Notes: generated from the sequence alone by a model not told the origin. DNA of 43,357 nt from Pseudomonadales bacterium (GCA_024234635.1 JACKNX010000024.1:1-43357), one strand, 5' to 3'. Counted from the first letter of the stretch, positions 22,666 to 31,517 are shown. Numbers and translations are program-made.

Positions 22666-24077
22666 TGCTGTTTTATCCCGTTCTTCTGCGCCGCGGCTTT
22701 CTGCCACAGCACCATCACCGCGTAAGCCCGCCACGGCTGCCAGGCATCGGGCTGCGTGTGCGGGCCTGCCGGCGCATCGGCCAGCGCCTGCTTCACCACC
22801 CAGTCGCCTGGCAGGAAGACATCCGGATCGCGGCCGATGCGCATGGCAATGTACTGCGCGGTCCATGGGCCGATGCCAGGGATGGCCATGAGCGCCGCCT
22901 GCAGCTGCGCGCTGTCCTGGCATTCGTCGATCACGAGCGTACCCGCCGCTACCTGCCGCGACAGCGCGCGAACGGCGTCGCAGCGCGCCGATGGCATGGC
23001 CCCCAGCGCCGCGATGTCACAGTCCGCCAGCCGGGCCGGCGAGGGAAACACGCCACCGCCGATGTCGTCGACAAAGCGCTGAGCAATGGTTCGCGCCCTG
23101 GCCACACTCACCTGCTGGCCGAGTATGGCGCGTACCGCCGTTTCAAAACCGCCCCACGCGCCGGGCACACGCAGGCCCGGCGCCTGTTCCACCCAGGGCG
23201 CCAGCCAGGGATCCAGCCGCAGGTGGGCGTCGATCGCGGCACCGTCCGCCTCCAAGTCGAAGATCCGCCGCAGGCGCCGGAGCACCACATGCATCGGTTC
23301 GGCACAATCCACGGGAATGCGCACATGCAGCCGATCCGCTTCCGGCCGCGCCTGCACCACGCCCACGCCGCCCGCGAGCAACGGCACCTGTCGTCGATAG
23401 GCGCCGTCGACAACGGTCTCGATGGGTGGCAGGGCGCGCGCCGCCAGGAAATCGAGCAGCCAGCTCGCGTTGAACGGCTGGCGCAGAGGAAGATGCAGTT
23501 CGGCATGCGTGGACGCGCCGACGACTTCGCCGCGCATCTCGCCTGGCGCCCGGCCATACACGCGGCGGAACTCGTCGTTGAAACGACGCAGGCTGCCATA
23601 ACCGGCGTGCATGGCGACGTCACTGATCTTCAGGTGCGTCCCGCGCAGCAGCCGACGTGCCGTCTGCAGGCGCACGGCGCGGGCAACCGCCAACGGCGTC
23701 GTTCCCAGTTCCGCCTGAAACAGCCGGTTGAGCTGCCGCGCACCAATGCCCAGCCGGGCCGCCAGCCCGGCGGTGGTGCCGTCGTTCAGGCAGCCCGCCT
23801 CGATGTGCCGCAGTGCCATGCCAACCGCGCCACCACGATGGCTCGCCGGCGGCGCCGCCAGATCCGGCTTGCAGCGCAGACAGGGACGGAAGCCCGCGCT
23901 CTGCGCCGCGGCATTGCTGGGAAAAAAGCGCACGTTTTCTGCCAGCGGGGTGCGCGCGGGACAGACCGGCCGGCAGTAGATGCCGGTGGTGAGCACGCCA
24001 ACGAAGAACCTGCCGTCAAATCGGGCATCCCGCGCCTGACGGGCGCGTTCACAGACGGACGGGGTTGGCATGGTCAC
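22662..24077 (-). CDS. Ada-AraC-AlkA fusion: methyl-phosphotriester sensor and 3-methyladenine DNA glycosylase
   Basis: A 471-residue three-part protein. (1) An Ada N-terminal zinc domain, about 10-75: GVLTTGIYCRPVCPARTP and GFRPCLRCKPD supply four Cys; one accepts a methyl group from DNA phosphotriesters in Ada. (2) An AraC-type HTH, about 85-185: GLAARLGIGARQLNRLFQAE, ISDVAMHAGYGSLRRFNDEF. (3) An AlkA glycosylase domain, about 195-465: AVRAILGQQVSVARARTIAQ, the hairpin-helix-hairpin LMAIPGIGPWTAQYIAMR and the catalytic Asp in DVFLPGDWVVKQAL. It should sense alkylation, activate its own operon and excise alkylated bases. The start is GTG at 24077 (AAGGG before it) or ATG at 24071. It overlaps ogt. 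Confidence 0.95.
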   Translation of the reverse strand: MTMPTPSVCERARQARDARFDGRFFVGVLTTGIYCRPVCPARTPLAENVRFFPSNAAAQSAGFRPCLRCKPDLAAPPASHRGGAVGMALRHIEAGCLNDGTTAGLAARLGIGARQLNRLFQAELGTTPLAVARAVRLQTARRLLRGTHLKISDVAMHAGYGSLRRFNDEFRRVYGRAPGEMRGEVVGASTHAELHLPLRQPFNASWLLDFLAARALPPIETVVDGAYRRQVPLLAGGVGVVQARPEADRLHVRIPVDCAEPMHVVLRRLRRIFDLEADGAAIDAHLRLDPWLAPWVEQAPGLRVPGAWGGFETAVRAILGQQVSVARARTIAQRFVDDIGGGVFPSPARLADCDIAALGAMPSARCDAVRALSRQVAAGTLVIDECQDSAQLQAALMAIPGIGPWTAQYIAMRIGRDPDVFLPGDWVVKQALADAPAGPHTQPDAWQPWRAYAVMVLWQKAAAQKNGIKQQ

Positions 24078-24166
24078 GCTGGCTTACCCTTGCATTGCCT
24101 GGCAAGCGTACCGCCGGAGCACGCTTCCCGCTGGCTGAAATCAGACATTTTCCCGAGAATGTACCC

Positions 24167-25153
24167 ATGCCCTACGACTACAGCGTACCGGTGCGGCTGA
24201 TACCCGTGGAGATCCCCAAACCCTGGGGCCGCGAGCGTTGGTACACGGGCATGGAAGCGCGCGGTGAAAGCCAGGTGCACCTCCCCGGCGGCCTGGAAAT
24301 TCCCCTGTCGCTCTACCTGAACGCCAACCCGCATGCCGCCAGCGGCGGCGAAGACGTGCTGCTGCTCAAGATCCTGGATCCGGACCCGGAGCCGGTGCTG
24401 GGGGATCTCTACTTCGAGGTGCACGAGGAAAAGCGCGAGGTCTACGTGGTGACGCACGTGGACGCGTCCGCCTGGCCGGAGGGCATTGGCGGCATCCGTT
24501 TCGGCATGGCGCAGTCGGTCCGCGCACAGTACCCCAGCGATGCCGATTTCCGCGCCGCCTATCTGACTGCCGTGAAGGACTACGAAGTCGTCCGTCGCGC
24601 CATCGACGACGGCTTCGAGGATGAGGTACTCACCGCCAGCGAACGCGAACTGCGTGCCGCCATGGAGCGCTTCACGCACCTGCGCCCTCTGCGGGTGGGT
24701 GACGTGGTGCACGTACCCGCCTGGCTGCCACACTCCCTGCTGCACGGTGTGCGCGTCGTGGAATTCCAGACGCCTACCTACGAACGCCTGATCGTCTCCT
24801 TTGCCCAGCGTGTACTGACACAGCACCACTGGGACACGGAAAACGCGGTGGCACACATGGCGCTGGGTGCAGGTGAGGAACAGCCCGGCGAAGCGGTGGC
24901 GCCCGGCATCGATCGCATCGCCCGTTTCGACCACTTCAATGTATGGCGGGCCACCCCACAGGCGGGGCGCGTAAGCCTGCCGACAACCCTGCCCTACGCC
25001 GTCGTCATGCCCACCGGCAACCGGGCGCGCGTCGGCAAGCTGATCCTGGCGCCGGAGGAAGCTGCTTTCATCCCGCATGCGGCATTGCCGGATTGCACGC
25101 TGGTGGCGGACGCCGAGGATGCGTTCCTGCTGATTGCCGCGCCGACGCTGTGA
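24167..25153 (+). CDS. Type I phosphomannose-isomerase-like cupin protein
   Basis: A 328-residue protein resembling ManA-type isomerases in outline: an N-terminal KPWGRERWYTG segment (family KPWG.E.W), a central LGDLYFEVHEEKREVYVVTH strand region, a helical insert (about 120-170), then LRVGDVVHVPAWLPHSLLHG, corresponding to the cupin PAGTPHAL motif, with VEFQTPTYERLIVSF. The catalytic Arg/His set of true phosphomannose isomerase cannot be fully matched, so the substrate is left open. The ATG at 24167 is 89 bp from the divergent Ada-AlkA start. The MBL hydrolase gene follows after 33 bp. Confidence 0.7.
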   Translation: MPYDYSVPVRLIPVEIPKPWGRERWYTGMEARGESQVHLPGGLEIPLSLYLNANPHAASGGEDVLLLKILDPDPEPVLGDLYFEVHEEKREVYVVTHVDASAWPEGIGGIRFGMAQSVRAQYPSDADFRAAYLTAVKDYEVVRRAIDDGFEDEVLTASERELRAAMERFTHLRPLRVGDVVHVPAWLPHSLLHGVRVVEFQTPTYERLIVSFAQRVLTQHHWDTENAVAHMALGAGEEQPGEAVAPGIDRIARFDHFNVWRATPQAGRVSLPTTLPYAVVMPTGNRARVGKLILAPEEAAFIPHAALPDCTLVADAEDAFLLIAAPTL

Positions 25154-25186
25154 TAGGGTGAGGCATCCCATCGGCGCGAGGCGACC

Positions 25187-25879
25187 ATGAGCTTGTCCGA
25201 CTACGAAAAAGACCTGATCCTCGAACAGATCGAGATCGGCCCCATGCAGAATTTTGCCTACATCATCGGTTCCCGCGAAACCCGCGACGTGGCCGTGATC
25301 GACCCCGCCTGGGACATCGATGCCCTGGTCAATCACATCGACGAGCGTGGCTACAACCTTACCGCGGCGTTGATCACGCACTACCACCCCGACCATTGCG
25401 GCGGCGCTTTCCAGCGCAACAATATCGAAGGCGTGGCGGAGCTCATCGGCCGCAAAGGCGTAAAGGTGTATGCGCACTGCGAGGAGTGCGAGGGGCTGAA
25501 GAAAGTCACCGGCATCTCCGACAGTGACATCGTCAAGGTGCGCAGCGGCGACAAGCTCGACGTGGGTAACGTGGAAGTGGAATTCCTGCACACCCCCGGA
25601 CACACACCGGGCTCCCAGTGTTTCCGCATCAAGCGCACGCTGGTGTCGGGCGATACGCTGTTCATCACCGGCTGCGGACGCGTGGATCTGCCCGGCAGCA
25701 ACTCGGAGCAGATGTACCACAGCCTGCACAAGCTGGCGGAACTGCCGGACGACACGCTGTTGCTGCCGGGTCACAACTATTCGCACGTGCCGCACCTGAC
25801 GATGGGTGAGACGAAACGTATCAATACCTACATGCGCGTGAAGGATCTCGACACCTGGCGCATGTTCATGGGGGACTGA
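25187..25879 (+). CDS. MBL-fold metallo-hydrolase (glyoxalase II-like)
   Basis: A 230-residue metallo-beta-lactamase-fold hydrolase. The metal-binding motif THYHPDHCGG (about 65-74) is followed by HTPGHTPGSQCF, SGDTLFITGCGRVDLPGSN and LLPGHNYSH, the four loops of the glyoxalase II/persulfide dioxygenase-like group. Members hydrolyse glutathione or CoA thioesters or oxidise persulfides. GCGRVDLPG resembles the signature seen in persulfide dioxygenase (ETHE1) relatives, but the long hydrolase-type C-terminal domain of glyoxalase II is absent. Two enoyl-CoA hydratase genes follow on the same strand. Confidence 0.9.
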   Translation: MSLSDYEKDLILEQIEIGPMQNFAYIIGSRETRDVAVIDPAWDIDALVNHIDERGYNLTAALITHYHPDHCGGAFQRNNIEGVAELIGRKGVKVYAHCEECEGLKKVTGISDSDIVKVRSGDKLDVGNVEVEFLHTPGHTPGSQCFRIKRTLVSGDTLFITGCGRVDLPGSNSEQMYHSLHKLAELPDDTLLLPGHNYSHVPHLTMGETKRINTYMRVKDLDTWRMFMGD

Positions 25880-25915
25880 AACCGCACGCAGCCGCAACGA
25901 CAGGGGGGAGCGCGC

Positions 25916-26770
25916 ATGAAGACGGGGCGTTTTTCGGGCTTCGAGCTCAGTCTGCGCGAGCCAGGTATCGCCTGGTTCGAATTCAACACACCGGAGCGCC
26001 TGAACGGCATGAGCACCGCCATCAAGCGGGACCTCATCGAAGCCGTCACCCAGGCACAGATGGACAATCACGTGCGCGTGCTTGTGTTCACCGGCCAGGG
26101 ACGCGCCTTCTGCGCCGGTGACGACCTGAAGGCGTATCGCGACGCCAGCCTCGGCGGCGAACCCCTGGTCGATCCGATTCCGCCGGGTCACGACAACGCG
26201 CTCGGCACCTACAACGGCCTGCGCACCATCTCCCAGGCACTGAACACCGCCGTGCGCAACGTCGACAAGATCACCATCGCCGCCATCAACGGCATCGCCA
26301 TCCAGACGGGCTTTTCGCTGGCGTTGTCCTGCGACTTCCGCATTGCCGCCGACACGGCGCGTATGGGTTCCGCCACGCTGCGCTTCGGCCTGCTGCCTGA
26401 CGAAGGCGGACAGTACCTGCTGGTGCGCCTCTTGGGCGTGCCGAAGACGCTGGAATTCCTGCTGCGCAAAAAGATCGTCACTGCGGCAGAGGCGGAAGAA
26501 CTGGGGTTGGTACACCAGGTGGTGCCAGCGGCCGAACTCGCCACTACTGCCATGGCCTGGGCCACCGAATTCGCCAACGGTCCACAGGTGTCCATGCGCC
26601 TGCTCAAGCGCTCCGTGTACAACGCCGCGGAGCTGACCTGGGCCCAGGCTCTGGATGAAATTGCCGCCAAGACGGCAATATCCGATCACCATCCCGATGC
26701 CCGTGAAGGCGTGAAAGCCTTCCACGAAAAGCGCGAACCGAAGTTCAACGACTGGCTGGAGAAGCCCTGA
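25916..26770 (+). CDS. Enoyl-CoA hydratase/isomerase family protein (1)
   Basis: A 284-residue crotonase-fold protein. The acyl-CoA oxyanion segments are GRAFCAGDDLKAY (about 62-74) and AINGIAIQTGFSLALSCDF with RIAAD (about 122-145). LRFGLLPDEGGQYLLVRLLG contains the position of the second catalytic residue; it reads Asp-Glu-Gly-Gly, as in many hydratases where PxxGG follows. A CoA-type C-terminus is present. It would act on an enoyl-CoA in fatty or aromatic acid breakdown. An ATG with GGGGGAG upstream starts the gene, and its stop overlaps the next start by one base (TGATG), so the two crotonases are coupled and may form one complex. Confidence 0.92.
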   Translation: MKTGRFSGFELSLREPGIAWFEFNTPERLNGMSTAIKRDLIEAVTQAQMDNHVRVLVFTGQGRAFCAGDDLKAYRDASLGGEPLVDPIPPGHDNALGTYNGLRTISQALNTAVRNVDKITIAAINGIAIQTGFSLALSCDFRIAADTARMGSATLRFGLLPDEGGQYLLVRLLGVPKTLEFLLRKKIVTAAEAEELGLVHQVVPAAELATTAMAWATEFANGPQVSMRLLKRSVYNAAELTWAQALDEIAAKTAISDHHPDAREGVKAFHEKREPKFNDWLEKP

Positions 26771-27510
26771 TGAGCGACATCGTCCTGTACGACAGCACGG
26801 ACGGCATTGCCACCATCACGCTGAACCGGCCGGCACAGATGAACGCACTGTCCGACGCGCTGATCGTGGAGTTGCAGGCCTGCTGGCGACGTTTCGAAGC
26901 AAGCGACGATCGCGTCGCCATACTGCACGCAGCGGGCGACCGTGCGTTTTCCGTCGGCGCGGATCTGAAGGACGCGCCGAAAGAGATGTGGCAGGGCGTG
27001 CCCAGCATCGGCGCCAAAGTCAGCAAGCCGGTGGTGGCCGCCGTGCACGGCTGGTGCATCGGCGGCGCTTACGTGATCGTGCAGATGTGCGACCTGGTGG
27101 TGGCCTCCGAAACCACTATCTTCAAGTATCCGGAAGCCCAACTCGGCTTCAGCGGCGGTCTGATCGCCAGCGCCGTCGCCCGCATTCCGCACAAGATTGC
27201 CATGGAGTTCATGCTGCTGGGCGAAAACCTGCCCGCGCAGCGCGCCTATGAAGCAGGCATGGTGAATCGCGTGACACCGAAAGGCGGCGAACTGGCGGAG
27301 GCGCAGCGCATGGCCCGCATCCTGGCAAAATCCGCGCCGCTGGTAACCACGGGCCTGAAAGAACTGTCGATGGCAACGCTCAACAAGAGCCCCGCCGAAG
27401 CCGGCGCCATCAGCCGCGACCTGCTGCTCACCATTCGCGACAGCGCGGACGGGCGGGAGGGGCGGCTGGCATTCCGCGAGAAGCGGGAAGCGCGTTTCGA
27501 AGGGCGCTGA
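26770..27510 (+). CDS. Enoyl-CoA hydratase/isomerase family protein (2)
   Basis: A 246-residue crotonase-fold protein, different in sequence from its neighbour. It has TLNRPAQMNALSDALIVELQ, DRAFSVGADLKDAP (oxyanion hole) and AVHGWCIGGAYVIVQMCDLV. The catalytic region KYPEAQLGFSGGLIASAVAR has Glu in PEAQLGF, the place where hydratases carry a catalytic Glu, and lacks the second one. The C-terminus FREKREARFEGR is typical for hydratases. The TGATG overlap with the preceding gene shows translational coupling. Substrate unknown. Confidence 0.92.
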   Translation: MSDIVLYDSTDGIATITLNRPAQMNALSDALIVELQACWRRFEASDDRVAILHAAGDRAFSVGADLKDAPKEMWQGVPSIGAKVSKPVVAAVHGWCIGGAYVIVQMCDLVVASETTIFKYPEAQLGFSGGLIASAVARIPHKIAMEFMLLGENLPAQRAYEAGMVNRVTPKGGELAEAQRMARILAKSAPLVTTGLKELSMATLNKSPAEAGAISRDLLLTIRDSADGREGRLAFREKREARFEGR

Positions 27511-27572
27511 GCGAGTCGGCTCACCCCGGCAGCAACGAAGGGAGAGAGAAGGCCAACACGGGAGACCACACC

Positions 27573-28103
27573 ATGAATGGCAAGACCCTGCTGGGCATCG
27601 CGCTGACTGCGGTTGTCCTGTTTTTCTTCGGCTTTGTCTACTGGGCCCTGAACCCGCTGCCCTACACGGCCATGCAGCAGGTCAGCGATCCTGCCGCCGC
27701 GCAATCCACGCTGGCCGCGGTCTTTCCGGATAGCGGCATCTACAGCATTCCCGGGCCGGGAAACGACCCGAGCATCCAGGAACTGTACGCCAAAGGGCCG
27801 ACGGCGCTGCTGACCATCGATCATACGCCCGAAGACATGACAACAAACATGATCAAGGGTTTCCTGCACATGCTGCTAAGTGGCGTGCTGCTGGCGGTGA
27901 TACTGCGCAAGGTAGCCGGCACCGCGGCGCGGCTGAAGACCGCCGCGCTGCTCGGGTTCACCGCCACCTTCATCATCAACGGTGGCGAGATCGTCTGGTG
28001 GCAGCAGCCAACCCCCTGGATTCTGTATCAGATGGTCTATCACGTTCTGTTCTTTGTTATCGCGGCGCTCGTGCTGGACCGGTTTCTGCCACGCGAACGC
28101 TGA
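27573..28103 (+). CDS. Hypothetical integral membrane protein
   Basis: A 176-residue protein with an N-terminal helix (LLGIALTAVVLFFFGFVYWALNPLPY), a periplasmic-looking loop (about 30-88) and three more helices (FLHMLLSGVLLAVIL, AALLGFTATFIINGGEIVWW, MVYHVLFFVIAALVLDRFL). I recognise no named family, though similar four-helix proteins are common in proteobacteria as unannotated genes. It lies 62 bp after the crotonases on the same strand and ends 7 bp from the convergent SDR gene. Function unknown. Confidence 0.75.
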   Translation: MNGKTLLGIALTAVVLFFFGFVYWALNPLPYTAMQQVSDPAAAQSTLAAVFPDSGIYSIPGPGNDPSIQELYAKGPTALLTIDHTPEDMTTNMIKGFLHMLLSGVLLAVILRKVAGTAARLKTAALLGFTATFIINGGEIVWWQQPTPWILYQMVYHVLFFVIAALVLDRFLPRER

Positions 28104-28110
28104 ACCACGA

Positions 28111-28875
28111 TCAACCATGCATGGTCAGGCCGCCGGACACACTGATGGTCTGGCCGGTGATGTAGCCGGCTTCCGCGCTGATGAGAAACGCCACCATGCC
28201 GGCGATATCGTCCGGCGTGCCGAGCCGCCGCAGGGGAATGGACTTTTCCAGTGCCGCACGCAGGCGTTCACCACCTTCGCCCGCCGCAAAACTGGCGAAC
28301 AGCGGTGTATCCGACGGCCCCGGGCACACGGCGTTGATCACCACCCTCTGACGCGCCAGTTCACGCGCCAGAGTCTTACCGAAGGCGATGATGCCGCCCT
28401 TGCAGGCCGCGTAGACGGCTTCGCCCGAAGATCCCACCCGCCCGGCGTCCGAAGCAATGTTCACCACGTTGCCGCCGCCATTGGCGATGATGCGCGGCAC
28501 CACCACGTGATGCAGGTTGAGCGGTCCGTAGAGGTTGATGTCGATGATCTTCCTCCATACCGCCGGGTCGAGCGCGAGAAACGGTGACGCCAGGTCCCAG
28601 CCCGCGTTGTTGACAAGTCCTGTCACGGGACCTAGCGCTGTCTCCAGCGACTCGACCGCTTTCGTCACCGCCTCATGGTCCACGATGTCCGCCGTCGCGG
28701 CCGCGGCAATGCCGCCCGCCGCTTCGACCAGCCGTACGGTCTCCGCCGCGCCATCGGCGGCAATGTCGACAATGCCGACGCGCGCGCCTTCCTCGGCCAG
28801 GCGCAGCGCCATGCCGCGCCCGAGCCCGCTGCCACCGCCCGTGACGATGACCGTTCTGTCCCGTAATCCTTTCAT
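28111..28875 (-). CDS. SDR family NAD(P)-dependent oxidoreductase
   Basis: A 254-residue classical SDR. The cofactor motif is TGGGSGLGRG, followed by the Asp of VDIAADG, which favours NAD(H). NNAGWDLASP, VVNIASDAGRVGSSGEAVY and the catalytic YAACK (Tyr-x-x-x-Lys) with the Ser of NIASD are in place; the end GYITGQTISVSGG is typical. The ATG at 28875 has CGGAGA upstream; a TTG at 28896 overlaps the stop of the alkylsulfatase gene and would add seven residues. It follows the alkylsulfatase on the same strand. Oxidation of the alcohol released by sulfatase action is a possible, untested role. Confidence 0.92.
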   Translation of the reverse strand: MKGLRDRTVIVTGGGSGLGRGMALRLAEEGARVGIVDIAADGAAETVRLVEAAGGIAAAATADIVDHEAVTKAVESLETALGPVTGLVNNAGWDLASPFLALDPAVWRKIIDINLYGPLNLHHVVVPRIIANGGGNVVNIASDAGRVGSSGEAVYAACKGGIIAFGKTLARELARQRVVINAVCPGPSDTPLFASFAAGEGGERLRAALEKSIPLRRLGTPDDIAGMVAFLISAEAGYITGQTISVSGGLTMHG

Positions 28876-28892
28876 GTCACGCGTCTCCGTTT

Positions 28893-30842
28893 TCAACTGC
28901 CGGGCATCTGCCGCGGCGTAACGATGGGAAAGCGGCGATCGAAGGTGTCGAACAGCCCGCCCAGTGTTGCCAATGCGCCGAGATCGCCCGTGACCTTGAG
29001 CTCACCGGACGTTACCAGTGAAACCCCGGTGGCAGCTCCCAGCAACAGCCGCTTGAAGTTCTTCGACGACAGCTCCAGCGTTGCCTGCGCGACATCCGAT
29101 CGCCGGTCCGGGAAGGCATGCAGCACGCTGCGCCGCACTTCCAGAAGACGCCGCTGCCCCGAGTCCGTGAAGTGCAGATTGATGGCGAGGTGTACGTCGC
29201 GCGCCGTGTCAGCATTCAACCGCACGGCCATCACCTTGAACAGGTCGTCCAGCGGCATGTTGTCCGCCACGTCCGCGCTGACCTGCTGCGCCGAGCCAGC
29301 CGGCACCCCCTGGCGGAGTTCCAGGGCGCCACACAGGTAGAAATTGCGCCACGGCGCCGACTCCGCCTGGTAGCCGAGCTGTTCGTACGCATCGGCCAGC
29401 AGGGCGCGTGCAGCGGCATGGGATGGGTACGCCATCATCACGTGGTTGAGTACCTGCGCCACCCAGCGATAATCGCCGGCCGCGTAGCTTGCCCCGGCCT
29501 TTTCCACCACCGCATCCGCGCCACCCATGAACTCCAGGTAACGGTGCGCCGACGCCGTTGGTGGATGCGGATTGAGATTGGCGGGATTCCCGTCGAAGTG
29601 GCCGAGATACTTCACGTACACCGCCTTGGCGCCGTGGTTGAGCGTGCCGTAATAGCCGCGGCTGGAAAAATCCCGCGCCAGTTCCGGCGGCAATTCGAGC
29701 TGCTCGGCGATCTCGTCCATGTTGTAGCCGTGATTGGCCAGGCGCAGCGACTGGTCGTGAATGAACTTGTAGAGATCCCGCTGCCGCTCCAGGTAATCCA
29801 CCACCGCTGCCTGCCCCCAGGTAGGCCAGTGATGGCTGGCGAAATGCACCTCCAGACGCTCGCCGAAGCGGTCGATGGACTCCTGTATCTGCGCGCTCCA
29901 GGCGAGCGCATCGCGCACCTGCGCGCCGCGCGGCGTATACAGATTGTGCTGGTGATGCGAGGTGATCTCGGACATGCACAGCGCCCTGAACGCGGGAAAG
30001 TAGAACACCATCTCCGCAGGCGCCTCGGTGCCTGGCGTCATCTGGAACTCGACCGCCACGCCATCGAGGACGCGGGTTTCACCGGTCTCATGAACAAGAT
30101 CGTTCGGCACCACGAAGCCAACGCTCCCCATGGAGAGCGCCGCGCCGAGGCCGGTACTCACGAAACCCTGCTCACCGGGCCTGAGCAGATTGCCGTACAT
30201 GTACGTCGCACGCCGGCTCATGACGTTACCCGCCATGACGTTCTCGGACATCGACTCCTCGACGAAACCCGCCGGCGCCACCACGGGCACCCGCCCCGCT
30301 GCCGCATCTTCGGCGGACACCACGCCCAGCACGCCGCCGTAGTGATCGATGTGGCTGTGCGTGATGATGACCGCGGCTACCGGGCGTTCGCCGAGATGTT
30401 CGTTCGCCAGTGCCAGCGCCGCGGCGGAGGCTTCGCGCGACGTCAGCGGGTCGATCACCACCCAGCCGGTGTCACCGCGAATGAGGGTCATGTTGGCGAT
30501 GTCGAAGGAACGCACCTGGTAGATGCCCGGCACCACCTCGAACAGACCGTGATAGAGCGCGTTGAGCTGCGCCTGGCGCCACAGACTCGGATTGACCGTG
30601 TCCGGCGCCTGCGCTTCGAGAAAGCCCATGCGGGACAGGTCGTACACCACCCGGTCGGACCGGTAGTGGCGGATGGTGAGGGGGTCCAGGCTGGCGATGA
30701 AACCGCGACGGGCGTTGTCGAATGCCGCGCGATCTTCGAATGGCAGGCTTTCCCGGACCCGCGCCTGCATGCGGCGCGTGGCGTCGGTAGCCGGACGGGC
30801 GGCGCGCTGTGCTTCCGCCAGCGGCGATACTTCTTCAGCCAT
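28893..30842 (-). CDS. Alkyl sulfatase of the SdsA/YjcS (MBL-fold) family
   Basis: A 649-residue enzyme. Residues about 85-390 form an MBL-fold domain with VIITHSHIDHYGGVLGV (metal site), CMSEITSHHQHNLYTPRGAQ and EVHFASHHWPTWG. A helical dimerisation region follows (YNMDEIAEQLELPPELARDF, RGYYGTLNHGAKAVYVKYLG) and the C-terminal 120 residues look like an SCP2-type sterol-carrier domain (LINLHFTDSGQ-like AINLHFTDSG). This is the known SdsA1/Pisa1 order. The chosen ATG at 30842 has AGGA upstream; no signal peptide is visible from this start or the longer one at 30941. It would release alcohol and sulfate from alkyl sulfates. Confidence 0.94.
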   Translation of the reverse strand: MAEEVSPLAEAQRAARPATDATRRMQARVRESLPFEDRAAFDNARRGFIASLDPLTIRHYRSDRVVYDLSRMGFLEAQAPDTVNPSLWRQAQLNALYHGLFEVVPGIYQVRSFDIANMTLIRGDTGWVVIDPLTSREASAAALALANEHLGERPVAAVIITHSHIDHYGGVLGVVSAEDAAAGRVPVVAPAGFVEESMSENVMAGNVMSRRATYMYGNLLRPGEQGFVSTGLGAALSMGSVGFVVPNDLVHETGETRVLDGVAVEFQMTPGTEAPAEMVFYFPAFRALCMSEITSHHQHNLYTPRGAQVRDALAWSAQIQESIDRFGERLEVHFASHHWPTWGQAAVVDYLERQRDLYKFIHDQSLRLANHGYNMDEIAEQLELPPELARDFSSRGYYGTLNHGAKAVYVKYLGHFDGNPANLNPHPPTASAHRYLEFMGGADAVVEKAGASYAAGDYRWVAQVLNHVMMAYPSHAAARALLADAYEQLGYQAESAPWRNFYLCGALELRQGVPAGSAQQVSADVADNMPLDDLFKVMAVRLNADTARDVHLAINLHFTDSGQRRLLEVRRSVLHAFPDRRSDVAQATLELSSKNFKRLLLGAATGVSLVTSGELKVTGDLGALATLGGLFDTFDRRFPIVTPRQMPGS

Positions 30843-30962
30843 CAGATTTTTCCTCGATATTGTTGTCGTATCACGGCATTCTCCCCTCTGATTTCCGCGA
30901 GCGTAGGGCACTGCAGCGTCGCGGGAAAGATGCCGGGACACCAGAACACGAGGAGCACGGGG

Positions 30963-31301
30963 ATGTTCGAGATCCGCAATTACTACTTCAGGCCCGACCT
31001 GTTCGACGCCTATGTCGCCTGGGCAAAGGAAAAAGCGCTCGCCTATCTCAAGCGTGAACTGGACCTGGTGGGATTCTGGGTGAATCTGCCGGAGCCCGCG
31101 CAGATTCGCGGGCAGGCCATGGACAACCTGGGCTCAGCCAACATCACCTGGATCATCCGCTGGCCGGACATGGCCACCCGCAACGCGGCAATGGACACGA
31201 TCTTCACGACGCCGGAGTGGCAGGAAATTTTCAAGGACGTGCCCGGCGGCATCGACAGCTACCTGCGCATGGAGGCGAAGTTCACCGAGCAGATCGGGTA
31301 A
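30963..31301 (+). CDS. NIPSNAP family protein
   Basis: A 112-residue ferredoxin-fold-like protein. The start MFEIRNYYFRPDLFDAYVAW and the segment GFWVNLPEPAQ, NLGSANITWIIRWPDMATRN and DSYLRMEAKFTEQI match small bacterial NIPSNAP proteins. GAGGAG lies about 7 bases before the ATG. The role of bacterial members is largely unknown; they are often beside catabolic genes. It is divergent from the alkylsulfatase gene (about 120 bp between starts). Confidence 0.85.
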   Translation: MFEIRNYYFRPDLFDAYVAWAKEKALAYLKRELDLVGFWVNLPEPAQIRGQAMDNLGSANITWIIRWPDMATRNAAMDTIFTTPEWQEIFKDVPGGIDSYLRMEAKFTEQIG

Positions 31302-31517
31302 CCGGCGGCAAGCGGACGCTGCCCCGCTCGCCAGCGCCCCAAGCCATCGGGGAAATGCTGGCCGCGGCTGAAAAAGCCGCCCTGTTTGCCGGCCAGCGGT
31401 GTCTGATCCGCGGCATCCGGACCCGCTTCGCGTGCTCCGGACTACGTCGCCAGCCGCACGTGGCGGAGTTAGAACCCGAAGCTACACTCCAGCTGGACCA
31501 CAAGTTCCAGCTGGCTC
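31302..31517. other. Intergenic region with hairpin and two CCAGCTGG palindromes
   Basis: No gene is supported in these 216 bp. A hairpin GCGGCT-GAAAA-AGCCGC lies at 31364-31380. Two perfect 8-bp palindromes CCAGCTGG lie at 31489-31496 and 31507-31514, 18 bp apart, the second ending 3 bases before the ATG of the histidine kinase. They could be an operator pair, but there is no independent support. Confidence 0.35.

Noticed and set aside
24074..26725. An 883-codon open frame on the minus strand across four plus-strand genes
   Set aside because: It is antisense to genes with clear motifs (phosphomannose-isomerase-like, MBL hydrolase, enoyl-CoA hydratase), is His/Gln/Arg-rich without domain features, and arises from GC-rich codon bias.
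29118..31301. A 727-codon plus-strand frame over the alkylsulfatase gene
   Set aside because: It is antisense to a full MBL-fold sulfatase and, apart from its last 112 codons (the NIPSNAP gene, same frame), reads as low-complexity His/Arg/Val sequence.
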